DNA of 32,497 nucleotides from contig JAKSDA010000394.1 in the NCBI GenBank assembly GCA_022360315.1, forward strand, positions 1-32,497, written 5' to 3'. A model generated the notes under the pieces. It did not search any database. It was given only the letters and a program-made list of their open reading frames with translations, and had not been told where the DNA came from. The translations under genes were made by a program, and so were the position numbers. Positions 1-7,723 of this stretch are shown here, piece after piece (the stretch's first letter is position 1; the number at the start of each line of letters is the position of its first letter). This stretch comes from Pseudomonadota bacterium. Its GTDB lineage: Bacteria; Myxococcota_A; Polyangia; Haliangiales; Haliangiaceae.

Positions 1-402
1 ACTCCGACCAGGTCGGTGGGCGCGACGAGCAAGGCAACGAAGGGAGCGACGTCGCCACCGGTGAGCACGACGTCGGCACCGTTCGATTCACCGCCCGCCA
101 AGTCACTCTATGCTCCTCGCGATCCGGGACAGGGACTCTCGCCCACACCCGCCGTGGACAGCGTGGGCAATATCTTCGTCGCCTGGGCGCGCAACGAGAA
201 TAACTCCCCCGAGCCGACGACTGTATGGGTACGCCGCTACGTGATGGGAAGCGGCTGGATCGACCACGAACCCATGCACATCGAGGGCGGCCAGAGCGCC
301 TTGTCGCAGCGGGTGGTGGTCAATCCATCGGGGCAGGCCCTGGTCACCTTTGCGCAGAGCACGGGCAATGGCGCCCATGTCCGTGGCCGCTGGTTCCGAT
401 GA
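1..402 (+). CDS. C-terminal part of a repeat-type (beta-propeller-like) exported protein, 5' truncated
   Basis: The frame is open from the first base, so the true start lies outside the window. A GTG at 16 is possible but not convincing. The last ~100 residues contain pieces such as DSVGNIFVAWARNE, TVWVRRY, GSGW and NPSGQALVTFAQS. These match the recurrent pattern (D-x-x-G-N-x-x-x-x-W ... W-x-R-R-Y ... G-W) seen in long secreted proteins of myxobacteria and relatives, which probably fold as beta-propeller blades. Less than two blades are visible. The gene ends at TGA 400-402 and is convergent with the kinase gene that ends at 439. No catalytic motif is seen and the substrate is unknown. The coding assignment is fairly safe; the fold is inferred from family resemblance. 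Confidence 0.6.
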   Translation, partial: TPTRSVGATSKATKGATSPPVSTTSAPFDSPPAKSLYAPRDPGQGLSPTPAVDSVGNIFVAWARNENNSPEPTTVWVRRYVMGSGWIDHEPMHIEGGQSALSQRVVVNPSGQALVTFAQSTGNGAHVRGRWFR

Positions 403-438
403 ACGATGAACTGCTCGCCGCGACCAGTGCCGACACCG

Positions 439-3384
439 TCATCGACTGCCCTTCTGAATCTCGCGCAAGGCGTCGAGCGCCTCGCCCTGGGCGCCACAGG
501 CAATACCGCGCTCGGCAAGGGCCACTGCGGCGTCGACTTCGTCGCGATTGCACGCTTCTCGCGCCGCCTTGAGATACCACGCAACCGCCCGCGCCGGCTC
601 GCCGCCGCGGTCAAAGTGGTCGGCAATGATGTGAGCGCGGGACTCGCCGACCTGCTCGAGCCATGCCCCGGCCAATCGATGGCCAAGACGCTTGCCCTGC
701 TCGGTGAGCATCGCATAGGCCACTTCGCGGATCAGTGAACTGCGAAAGGTGTATTCGCTTTGATCCGAGAAGCGCGAGGTCGGCGAGAACCGGATCCAGT
801 TGCCGTGGATGAGGAGCTTCATCCACCGAGCGACCACGTCTCGGTGCCCGACCAGCTCGACAATGCCCTCAAGCCAGAACGAATCACCGAATATGCTGGC
901 CGCGCGCAATATCTTTCTGGCCTGGGGATCGAGCGCACTGAGCCGAGTTTCGAGCATGGCGATGATCGTCTCGGGCAGAGACCAGTTGCCCTGCTCGGCG
1001 TTGCGTACCAGCTCTTCGAGGTAGAGCGCGTTGCCGTCGGCGCGTTCGACCAGCGCAGCCACTCGCTGTGTCGGTACATGGGGGCCCAGCGCGGTCTTGA
1101 CAAACATTTCTGCGGCCCGCCGGGGCAGGCGGCCGAGTCGGATCTCGGTGACGCTGTGCTCGTGCCACAGGTTGGGAAATACGTCGCGAATCTCGGGCCG
1201 GCCAAACGCGGCGACCAATAACGGCCGCTCGACCATGTGGCGCAGGGCCAGGTTCAAAAACTCCACAGTGGCCTGATCGGCCCACTGCATATCTTCGATG
1301 ATGACCACGACAGGTCGGTGTTGGGTGGTGGCGTCGAGCAGGTCGAGGCAGGCGCGGCGCAGCTCTTCGCCCATGAGCTTGCGATCGCAACGCGCAGCCG
1401 ATAGATCTGCGCTTTCGCCGTGCCGTCGCAGAGGCGGCGGCACGGCGAGCAGTTCACTCACAAAGGCAGTCACCCGCTTGAGCTGCTCGACCGCAACACA
1501 GCGCTGGGCCCACTTGCGCAGTTGATATCGGCGCAGCGCTGCTGGCTGCCGGTTGATGATTCCGGCCGCGTAACCGATCGCATTGGCCATGACGTGGAGC
1601 GGAGCATTGACACAGACCGGATCGGCCTGGGCCAGCCATATGTCCACCTCCTCGTAGCTGTCGGTGATATGAGCCAAAAATTCGTCGCGCAGGCGAGATT
1701 TGCCAAACCCCGCCGCGCCAGTTACCAGGGCGACATTGGCCAGCCGGTCTTCGATACATTCGTCCAGGGTCTCGACCAGCGTGCGCAGCTCACGGGCCCG
1801 GCCGACAAACGGCTGCTGTCCCCTGGTCCGGGGCGGATGCAGAGTCGACCGCTCTCCGAGCAGGAGATAGCCGCGCTCGGTATTTCCGTCGAGTTCGAAA
1901 CGAGGACCGAGCAGGCCCCGGGTCACCGCGTCAATACGTATCTCGCCGCCGCGCAAAAACGCCTGTTCCTTTCGCGCCACGCCTCTGAGCAACTCGATCG
2001 CGCGATCGACCACTTGCCCGACCAATTGATGGTTGCTGATCAGAGAACGACCAGTGGCCAGAGCGACAAGGGATTTGGGCAACTCTTCGCGGAGACGCAG
2101 GGCACAGCGCGCGGCGTTTGCAACCTGGTCGACAGCGGTGGCTCGCGCGGTCGGGCTGCGCCGTATCTGCGCTTCGAGCACCGCGATGATCGAACCGTCG
2201 CCGAGCACGCTGAAACGGGCGCCAATGGGCTTCAGAGCACGGGCGATACGCCCGAGCTGATGGGGCGATACGGTGAATTCGCTGGATCCCACCGCTGTCG
2301 ACTGAGCGCCGATAAACTCCATCGGCACCGGCGCATGCTCTCCGCTGCCGTCGGATAGCCGATCTGGCACGTCAGCAATCTGTCCGCTGCCGAGGGTCGC
2401 CAGGGTGTGGAATTCGCGCAGCCATACGGTCGATTCGTTCACCGCGTCGAAGATCTCGGGGCTCGTGGCAGCCACAACCACATGGGCCAATCGCTGCTCG
2501 GAGCCGGTGATCGCTCGCCGATCGACCGTGTGACGCGGCCTCGCATGCAGCTCGTTACTCGGCAGAGAATCGTGAAGACGGCCGGTCTCGGCGATGACTT
2601 CTGTGCTCTTGGGACGCTCCGACCACCGTTTGGCCATCATGCGGTCGAGCAGCGCGACGATCTGGTCGGGCACTGTAGGTAGATACTCGTGGACATCCGG
2701 CGGCTGATCGACCAGGATCTTGCAGAGCACCGCCATGGCATCGCTGCCGGTAAACGCCGGTATGCCGGTGAGGCATTCGTAAAGCACGCAGCCCAGGGAA
2801 AAGATGTCGGTGCGCGGATTCAAATGCCGGACACCGCGCACCTGCTCGGGAGACATGTAGGCGGGAGTTCCAAAGCGGACGCCCGGCCGGGTCAGCGAGC
2901 GCGAGACCCCCGACCAGCGGGCGACGCCAAAGTCCAGAAGTTTGGCCGCGTGTACGTCGCCTCCGGGCAGAAAGATGTTGGCTGGCTTGACATCGCGATG
3001 CACGACGCGGCGGGCGTGAATGAACTCGAGCGCCGAGGCAATCCGCGTTATCAAAGTCAGCGATTCGGCAATGCTGAGCGGCTGTTGGCGTACCTGAGTC
3101 GTGAGGTCGAGACCTTCCAGCCACTCCATGACCAGGTACTGTTCCTGGGTTGCGGTGATACCGCTGTCAAAACAGCGCACAATGGCGGGATGACGCAGCT
3201 CGTGGAGCATCTTGCTCTCGCGAGCAAAGCGCTTGTCAAAACGCAAGGATTGCGACTGCAACACCTTGAGCGCCACGATTCGACCCGCCTCCTCATCGCG
3301 CGCCTTGTACACCGAAGCCATACCACCGGCGCCGGCAAATGCCTCGATGATGTAACGCCCGGCAACGACGGTACCTGGCTTCAC
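439..3384 (-). CDS. PknK-like Ser/Thr protein kinase with degenerate cyclase-like and AAA ATPase domains
   Basis: The product is a 981-residue signalling protein starting at GTG 3384. Residues 10-270 form a Hanks-type kinase: glycine loop GAGGMASVY (19-25), ATP-anchoring K40, HRDVKPAN (catalytic D131), DFG 151-153, and GTPAYMSPEQ in the activation segment. Residues ~296-510 resemble a class III nucleotide cyclase domain (LxxGDGSIIAVLE near 394-404, ALATGRSL near 441-448) without the usual metal-binding aspartates, so it is probably a non-catalytic sensor. Residues 524-980 are an AAA/STAND-type ATPase with Walker A GAAGFGKS (556-563) and Walker B VVVIIEDMQWAD (692-703), ending in a short helical region. 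Relatives often carry a longer TPR tail, so this one looks C-terminally short. It probably phosphorylates cytosolic targets in response to a signal read by the C-terminal half. The signal and partners are not evident. Confidence 0.9.
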   Translation of the reverse strand: MKPGTVVAGRYIIEAFAGAGGMASVYKARDEEAGRIVALKVLQSQSLRFDKRFARESKMLHELRHPAIVRCFDSGITATQEQYLVMEWLEGLDLTTQVRQQPLSIAESLTLITRIASALEFIHARRVVHRDVKPANIFLPGGDVHAAKLLDFGVARWSGVSRSLTRPGVRFGTPAYMSPEQVRGVRHLNPRTDIFSLGCVLYECLTGIPAFTGSDAMAVLCKILVDQPPDVHEYLPTVPDQIVALLDRMMAKRWSERPKSTEVIAETGRLHDSLPSNELHARPRHTVDRRAITGSEQRLAHVVVAATSPEIFDAVNESTVWLREFHTLATLGSGQIADVPDRLSDGSGEHAPVPMEFIGAQSTAVGSSEFTVSPHQLGRIARALKPIGARFSVLGDGSIIAVLEAQIRRSPTARATAVDQVANAARCALRLREELPKSLVALATGRSLISNHQLVGQVVDRAIELLRGVARKEQAFLRGGEIRIDAVTRGLLGPRFELDGNTERGYLLLGERSTLHPPRTRGQQPFVGRARELRTLVETLDECIEDRLANVALVTGAAGFGKSRLRDEFLAHITDSYEEVDIWLAQADPVCVNAPLHVMANAIGYAAGIINRQPAALRRYQLRKWAQRCVAVEQLKRVTAFVSELLAVPPPLRRHGESADLSAARCDRKLMGEELRRACLDLLDATTQHRPVVVIIEDMQWADQATVEFLNLALRHMVERPLLVAAFGRPEIRDVFPNLWHEHSVTEIRLGRLPRRAAEMFVKTALGPHVPTQRVAALVERADGNALYLEELVRNAEQGNWSLPETIIAMLETRLSALDPQARKILRAASIFGDSFWLEGIVELVGHRDVVARWMKLLIHGNWIRFSPTSRFSDQSEYTFRSSLIREVAYAMLTEQGKRLGHRLAGAWLEQVGESRAHIIADHFDRGGEPARAVAWYLKAAREACNRDEVDAAVALAERGIACGAQGEALDALREIQKGSR

Positions 3385-3393
3385 AGTGCGTTA

Positions 3394-3423
3394 ATAGTAG
3401 CGTGGTTGTTACCCGCTTGTCAG
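3394..3423 (-). promoter_or_regulatory. Candidate sigma-70 promoter of the kinase gene (possibly leaderless)
   Basis: On the minus strand CTGACA (3423-3418) and TACTAT (3399-3394) are separated by 18 bases. Only 9 bases lie between the -10 box and the GTG start at 3384, so a transcript starting 6-8 bases below the -10 would have almost no leader. No Shine-Dalgarno sequence precedes the GTG, which fits a leaderless or near-leaderless mRNA. Confidence 0.4.
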
Positions 3424-3454
3424 CAAGCACTTTGCGTCCATCGAAGAGATCGAG

Positions 3455-3471
3455 TGTCCAGTATTTGGACA
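3455..3471. promoter_or_regulatory. Operator-like palindrome upstream of the kinase gene
   Basis: TGTCCA-N5-TGGACA is a perfect 6-bp inverted repeat lying about 70 bp upstream of the kinase start and outside any gene. Its shape suits a dimeric repressor or activator, but none encoded nearby can be tied to it. Confidence 0.3.
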
Positions 3472-3575
3472 GGGGTTCAACGGGCGCTCTGTTTCATTGG
3501 TAAAACCGGTGACAGCATTTGCGCGCACATCGGCAACTGGCGAATTCTCGAAACAAGACGCCCTGTCGCTGCATT

Positions 3576-3630
3576 TGACTCGACTTGCCTTGGCTTGACT
3601 CGACTCGACTTGACTTGACGCGACTTCACG
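3576..3630. repeat. Pentanucleotide tandem repeat abutting the glyQS stop codon
   Basis: Eleven consecutive 5-bp units of consensus YGACT (TGACT or CGACT, a few variants such as TGCCT, TGGCT and TGACG) fill 55 bp. The array ends at the base before the glyQS stop codon (3633-3631 on the minus strand). It is therefore in the 3' UTR of glyQS. No hairpin plus T-run terminator is visible in it. Confidence 0.75.
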
Positions 3631-5169
3631 TTAGAGGATCTTGTCGGTCAGGAAACTCTCGACTTGGTCGATCGCGACGCGCTGCTGTTCTGCGCTGTCA
3701 CGGGCGCGAATGGTCACGGTCTGATCTTCGAGTGTCTGACCGTCGATGGTGACGCAATACGGGGTTCCGGCCTCATCCATGCGGGCATAGCGCCTGCCGA
3801 TGGATTGTTTGACATCGAATTGGCAGGGATAGGTTTTGCGCACAGTTTTGTACAGGTTTTCGGCTATCTCCGGCATGCCTCCCTTGTTGACCAGCGGGAA
3901 GATACCGGCCTTGATCGGGGCCAGTCGGGGATGGAGTTTCATCACGTACTTGGAGCCCTTGCGTTCGGGCGTGGGAGTGAACGCCTCGCACAGGACTGCC
4001 AGGGTGCCGCGGTCGGCACCGGCCGACGGTTCGATGACATGGGGAAAGTAGCGCTGATCGCGTTCCTGGTCGAAATATTGCAGTTTGTCGCCCTTGCCGC
4101 AGTGTTCGGCGTGCTTGCGCAGATCGTAATCCGAGCGGTGGGCCACGCCCTCGAGTTCGCCAAATCCGGGTGCGGTGAACGGAAAGCGATATTCCACATC
4201 GCTTGTGCCCGCCCCCTCCTTGGCGTAGTGAGCCAGCTCATCCCTGTCGTGCTCGCGCAGGATCAAATTCTCGCCGGCCAGACCGATCGATTGCCACCAC
4301 TGGAACCGGGTGTCGCGCCAGTAGGCGTACCACTCTTCGGCTTGTGAGGGATGGATGAAGAACTCGATCTCCATCTGTTCAAACTCGCGCGAGCGGAAGG
4401 TGAAATTGCGCGGGGTGACCTCGTTGCGAAATGCCTTGCCCATCTGTGCGATGCCAAACGGGACCTTGACCCGCGAGGTATCGACCACGTTCCAGAACTG
4501 AGTAAAGATGCCCTGGGCGGTTTCGGGGCGCAGGTAGCTCTTGCTGTTATCGTCTTTGAGTGCCCCCACGTAGGTTTCGAACATCAGGTTGAACTGGCGC
4601 GGTGGGGTCAGGGTACCGGCCTCGTTCGCATCGGGGCCGATCACCTGGCCGTAGGCCTGGCTGTCCAGCGCGCTGAGCGGGACGCGTTCGACCTCGGAAT
4701 CGGCGCCTTTTTTGAGCTTCAGCGCCCGCGCGGCTTTTTTGTGGGCCCGCGCCTCGCCCTCTTTGTCACCGTCGGCAAAGGCCGCAATGGCCTCGCCAGC
4801 TGGGCTTTTGACCCGCAGGACCATCAGATGATCGGCGCGATAGCGGTTCTTTGTGGCCCGGCAGTCGACCATGGGGTCGTTGAAGCCGCCGACATGACCC
4901 GACGCTTGCCACACCGTGGCATTCATGATGATGGTGCAGTCGACCGGCACGATGTCGAACGGTTTGCCGCCGGGGCCGATGTGATCGGCCTCGACGACAT
5001 CGGCCCACCAGGCGTCCTTGAGGTTCTTTTTGAGCTGGGCTCCCAGCGGTCCGTAATCCCAAAAACCGTTGATGCCGCCGTAGATCTCGGAACTCTGCCA
5101 GATGAATCCGCGACGACGGCATAGCGCCACGATTTCGTCCATACTCTTGGGTTCGTTTGATTCAGCCAT
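3631..5169 (-). CDS. glyQS: Glycyl-tRNA synthetase, single-chain (alpha2, eukaryotic/archaeal type)
   Basis: This cytosolic enzyme attaches glycine to tRNA-Gly. The frame is open upstream to 5370, but the family-like N-terminus (MAESNEPKSMDEIVALCRRRG) begins at ATG 5169, with a GAGG about 8 bases upstream, giving 512 residues. Class II hallmarks are visible: WDYGPLGAQLKKN near the N-terminus, RPETAQGIF, motif 2 GKAFRNEVTPRNFTFRSREF followed by EQMEIEFF, and EPSAGADR before the C-terminal anticodon-binding domain. This is the homodimeric form, not the GlyQ/GlyS heterotetramer. It is divergent from proS, so two synthetase genes share one 154-bp intergenic region. A hairpin lies in its leader. 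Confidence is very high. Confidence 0.97.
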   Translation of the reverse strand: MAESNEPKSMDEIVALCRRRGFIWQSSEIYGGINGFWDYGPLGAQLKKNLKDAWWADVVEADHIGPGGKPFDIVPVDCTIIMNATVWQASGHVGGFNDPMVDCRATKNRYRADHLMVLRVKSPAGEAIAAFADGDKEGEARAHKKAARALKLKKGADSEVERVPLSALDSQAYGQVIGPDANEAGTLTPPRQFNLMFETYVGALKDDNSKSYLRPETAQGIFTQFWNVVDTSRVKVPFGIAQMGKAFRNEVTPRNFTFRSREFEQMEIEFFIHPSQAEEWYAYWRDTRFQWWQSIGLAGENLILREHDRDELAHYAKEGAGTSDVEYRFPFTAPGFGELEGVAHRSDYDLRKHAEHCGKGDKLQYFDQERDQRYFPHVIEPSAGADRGTLAVLCEAFTPTPERKGSKYVMKLHPRLAPIKAGIFPLVNKGGMPEIAENLYKTVRKTYPCQFDVKQSIGRRYARMDEAGTPYCVTIDGQTLEDQTVTIRARDSAEQQRVAIDQVESFLTDKIL

Positions 5170-5196
5170 GGAGACGCCTCGAAGTTTTTGCCAGCG

Positions 5197-5227
5197 GTCG
5201 CCTAGGGTATGCGAAGCCCTGGGCGAC
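5197..5227. promoter_or_regulatory. Inverted repeat in the glyQS-proS divergent region
   Basis: GTCGCCTAGGG, a 9-base loop, then CCCTGGGCGAC form an 11-bp stem with one mismatch (a G-U pair in one RNA orientation). It ends 27 bases upstream of the glyQS ATG and would lie in the glyQS leader RNA. No T-box features or T-run are seen. It could be an RNA control element or a protein site. Confidence 0.4.
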
Positions 5228-5323
5228 GACAACCGAGGAGCTGGCCCGAAGATCTCGATATGGCCGGCAAACTCGGCTGATTGCTCTTGCGCTCGTCGGC
5301 CGTGGCGTACAAACCTCGGCGCC

Positions 5324-6844
5324 ATGGCAAAGAAGACTGAAAAAAGGCAGGACAGCGGCGCAAAGATCACACCGAGAGCCGACGATTATCCCCAGTGGTA
5401 TCAGGACGTGATCCGCGCCGGCGACCTGGCTGAGCCGGCCAGGGTGGTCAAGGGCAGCATGGTCATCAAGCCGCACGGCTACGCCATCTGGGAAAAGATC
5501 CAGCGCGACCTGGATGCCCGCTTCAAGGCGACCGGGCACCAGAACGCCTATTTTCCGCTTCTCGTGCCGCAGAGCTTTCTGCAAAAAGAGGCCGAACACG
5601 TCGAGGGGTTTGCGCCCGAACTGGCCGTGGTCACCCACGCTGGCGGGCAGGAACTCGAGGAGCCGTACGTGGTCCGGCCGACCAGCGAGACCATCATCGG
5701 CCATTTCTTTGCCAAGTGGATATCGAGCTACCGCGACCTGCCTCTGCTCATCAATCAATGGGCCAACGTGATGCGGTGGGAGTTGCGCACGCGGTTGTTT
5801 TTGCGCACCACCGAGTTTTTGTGGCAGGAAGGCCACACTGCTCACGCCAACCACGACGAGGCCAGAGCCGAGGTTTTGCGCATGCTCCACGTCTACGGCG
5901 ACTTTGCCGAACAGATGCTGGCCATCCCGGTAGTCCGGGGGGTCAAGTCCGAGAGCGAGCGATTTGCCGGCGCCGAAGAGAGCTACTGCATCGAAGCCCT
6001 CATGCAGGACGGCAAGGCGCTTCAGGCCGGGACCAGTCACGATCTCGGGCAAAATTTTGGCCGGGCATTCGATGTCAAGTTTCAAGATGACAGCGGCAAC
6101 CTGGATTATGTGTGGCAGACCTCATGGGGGGTGAGCACCCGGCTCATCGGTGCGCTCATCATGGCTCATTCCGACGACGCGGGACTGGTCTTGCCGTCCC
6201 GGATGGCGCCCATTCACGCCGCCATTGTGCCCATTTTCAAGAGCGACGAGCAGCGCGCCCGGGTGATGGAGGCGGCTGAAGAAGTGGAGAAAACCCTCGC
6301 AGCGGTCGATATTGCCGATCCGGACAGTCCGTACCGGGATCATTTGCGAGTGGTCGTGGACAGCCGCGACATGCGGCCCGGTGCCAAGTTCTACGAATGG
6401 GAACAAAAGGGCGTGCCCATGCGCATCGAGCTCGGTCCCAAGGATCTCGACAAGGGCCAGGTCTGTGTCAAGATGCGTGTGGATACAGGCACGGGATCGG
6501 GCAAGGAGTTCGTACCCCGGGCCGAATTCACCGCTGGAGTGCGCGACCGAATGCGGACATTTCAGGACGAGCTTCTGGCTGCTGCGCAAAAGCGCATGGA
6601 CGAAAACACGGTCACCCTCGACAGCTGGGACGAGTTTGTCGGGGTGTTCGAGGGTGAAAAAAGCCAGTTCGCCTGGTGCCACTGGGACGGCACGGCCGAG
6701 ACTGAGGCCGAGATCAAGGCCGAGACCAAGGTCACCATCCGGTGCATTCCTCTGCCCGGTCAGGGCCCGGCGCCCGAAAGCGGCACCTGCATCCGATCGG
6801 GCAAGCCGTCCCGGCAGCGGGTTCTGATGGCCAAGGCGTATTAG
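5324..6844 (+). CDS. proS: Prolyl-tRNA synthetase, archaeal/eukaryotic type
   Basis: It charges tRNA-Pro with proline. The frame is open from 5102, overlapping glyQS, but family homology starts at ATG 5324 (MAKKTEKRQDSG...), giving 506 residues. Visible class II features are VKGSMVIKPHGYAIWEKIQ, VVRPTSETIIGHFFAKWI, the motif 2 region LRTRLFLRTTEFLWQEGHTAH, QAGTSHDLGQNF and TSWGVSTRLIGALIM. The C-terminal extension and final Tyr are typical of the ~500-residue ProRS without the bacterial editing insertion. The present stop codon TAG uses the first base of an inserted 159-bp element; removing the insertion restores TAA (see the mobile element). Confidence is very high. Confidence 0.97.
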   Translation: MAKKTEKRQDSGAKITPRADDYPQWYQDVIRAGDLAEPARVVKGSMVIKPHGYAIWEKIQRDLDARFKATGHQNAYFPLLVPQSFLQKEAEHVEGFAPELAVVTHAGGQELEEPYVVRPTSETIIGHFFAKWISSYRDLPLLINQWANVMRWELRTRLFLRTTEFLWQEGHTAHANHDEARAEVLRMLHVYGDFAEQMLAIPVVRGVKSESERFAGAEESYCIEALMQDGKALQAGTSHDLGQNFGRAFDVKFQDDSGNLDYVWQTSWGVSTRLIGALIMAHSDDAGLVLPSRMAPIHAAIVPIFKSDEQRARVMEAAEEVEKTLAAVDIADPDSPYRDHLRVVVDSRDMRPGAKFYEWEQKGVPMRIELGPKDLDKGQVCVKMRVDTGTGSGKEFVPRAEFTAGVRDRMRTFQDELLAAAQKRMDENTVTLDSWDEFVGVFEGEKSQFAWCHWDGTAETEAEIKAETKVTIRCIPLPGQGPAPESGTCIRSGKPSRQRVLMAKAY

Positions 6845-7002
6845 AGCCGGTCCAAAAACTCTCCGCGTCGCCAGAGCGCCGATCCATCACCGCCAGCGGG
6901 CTTGCTCGTCGGTCAAATACGGCCAGTATTCTCCACTCCTCGCGCACCCACTGGCGGCGCGCCTCGTCGCTCTGGCTCGGTCCGAGGTTTTTGGACCGGC
7001 TC
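6844..7002. mobile_element. MITE-like non-autonomous element, 159 bp, inserted in the proS stop codon
   Basis: The ends are perfect 16-bp terminal inverted repeats GAGCCGGTCCAAAAAC (6844-6859, and inverted at 6987-7002). The similarity continues imperfectly for about 40 bp, including a shared CCAGAGCG block. The element is flanked by the 3-bp direct repeat TTA (6841-6843 and 7003-7005). Excising the element and one TTA gives GCG TAT TAA CCAG, so the ancestral proS stop was TAA and the element's first G now completes TAG. No transposase gene is inside. The TTA duplication fits IS5-family (IS1031-like) transposition, but this assignment is an inference. Confidence 0.7.
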
Positions 7003-7130
7003 TTAACCAGAAATACAGTGGCTGTGGTGCCGGGCATTTCTGGTGCGAGGCCAACCGCCGAGCCGGTCGGGACAACGACATTGGCGCCGGGACAAAAGCG
7101 CATACCTTGCCGCTGTGGTAACCTCCCGGC

Positions 7131-7691
7131 ATGAATTCGCCGGTGCGGCCGGGCAAGGTGATCATGCGCCTGGCCCTTGCAGTTGTTTTTGTCGGCATTG
7201 CCGCGGTGCTGGTGGTCGAGGGGATCCTGGTCCACCAGTTGGGCCAGGGAAAACCGCTGGTCGGTCGAGTGACCGGCGTCGACCGCGGCGAAATCGACAG
7301 CATGCTGAGTTTTTTCTATGTCACCCTCGACGGTCGCGATCAGCAGGCCAGCTGCCGGGTTCCCACCGCGTTCGTCGACCAGCTCAGTCCGGGTCGGACA
7401 CTCGACATCTACCAGCGAGCGGGCCTGCGCCGCAATTACGCGTGCGTCGCCGAGGGGATCGCACTACTCCAGCCCGAGGGCACTCGCAGTATCTACTGGG
7501 GCGTGGGGGCCGGACTCCTGGCCCTGCTCATGATCGCCCTGCTTTTCCGCGATTTCTGGCGCTACTCGCAGACCATCGAGGCCCGCGCCATCGCGCCGGC
7601 GACCGACCGGCGCGCGGCCGGCCATGCAGCGGTTGGCCAGCCGGCGACCCCTGCTGGCCCAGATTCCACTGCAGATTCCGAACAGCGTTGA
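7131..7691 (+). CDS. DUF3592-like two-TM membrane protein
   Basis: The product has 186 residues. Hydrophobic segments at about 11-33 (IMRLALAVVFVGIAAVLVV) and 120-143 (IYWGVGAGLLALLMIALLF) flank a ~90-residue soluble domain with VTGVDRGEIDSMLSFFYVTLDGR and ASCRVP. The layout TM, short beta-rich domain (FYVTLDGR-type strand), TM resembles DUF3592 proteins. The tail after residue 150 is Ala/Pro-rich and probably disordered. It starts at ATG 7131, 128 bp after the MITE, and precedes the alpha-hydroxy-acid oxidase gene by 32 bp, so the two may be co-transcribed. The function is unknown. Confidence 0.65.
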   Translation: MNSPVRPGKVIMRLALAVVFVGIAAVLVVEGILVHQLGQGKPLVGRVTGVDRGEIDSMLSFFYVTLDGRDQQASCRVPTAFVDQLSPGRTLDIYQRAGLRRNYACVAEGIALLQPEGTRSIYWGVGAGLLALLMIALLFRDFWRYSQTIEARAIAPATDRRAAGHAAVGQPATPAGPDSTADSEQR

Positions 7692-7723
7692 CCGCAGAGC
7701 AGTGCGGCTCTACCGTACCGGTC

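Noticed and set aside
1420..2358. Long plus-strand open frame opposite the kinase gene
   Set aside because: It is antisense to strong kinase/ATPase sequence, has no recognised domain, and GC-rich DNA produces such long shadow frames.
5170..5323. T-box leader for glyQS or proS
   Set aside because: No T-box consensus or antiterminator/terminator pair with a T-run is seen.
6887..7303. Minus-strand frame through the MITE as a transposase gene
   Set aside because: It resembles a transposase only over a few residues (LTDEQ), extends beyond the element into the next gene's region and lacks a catalytic triad.
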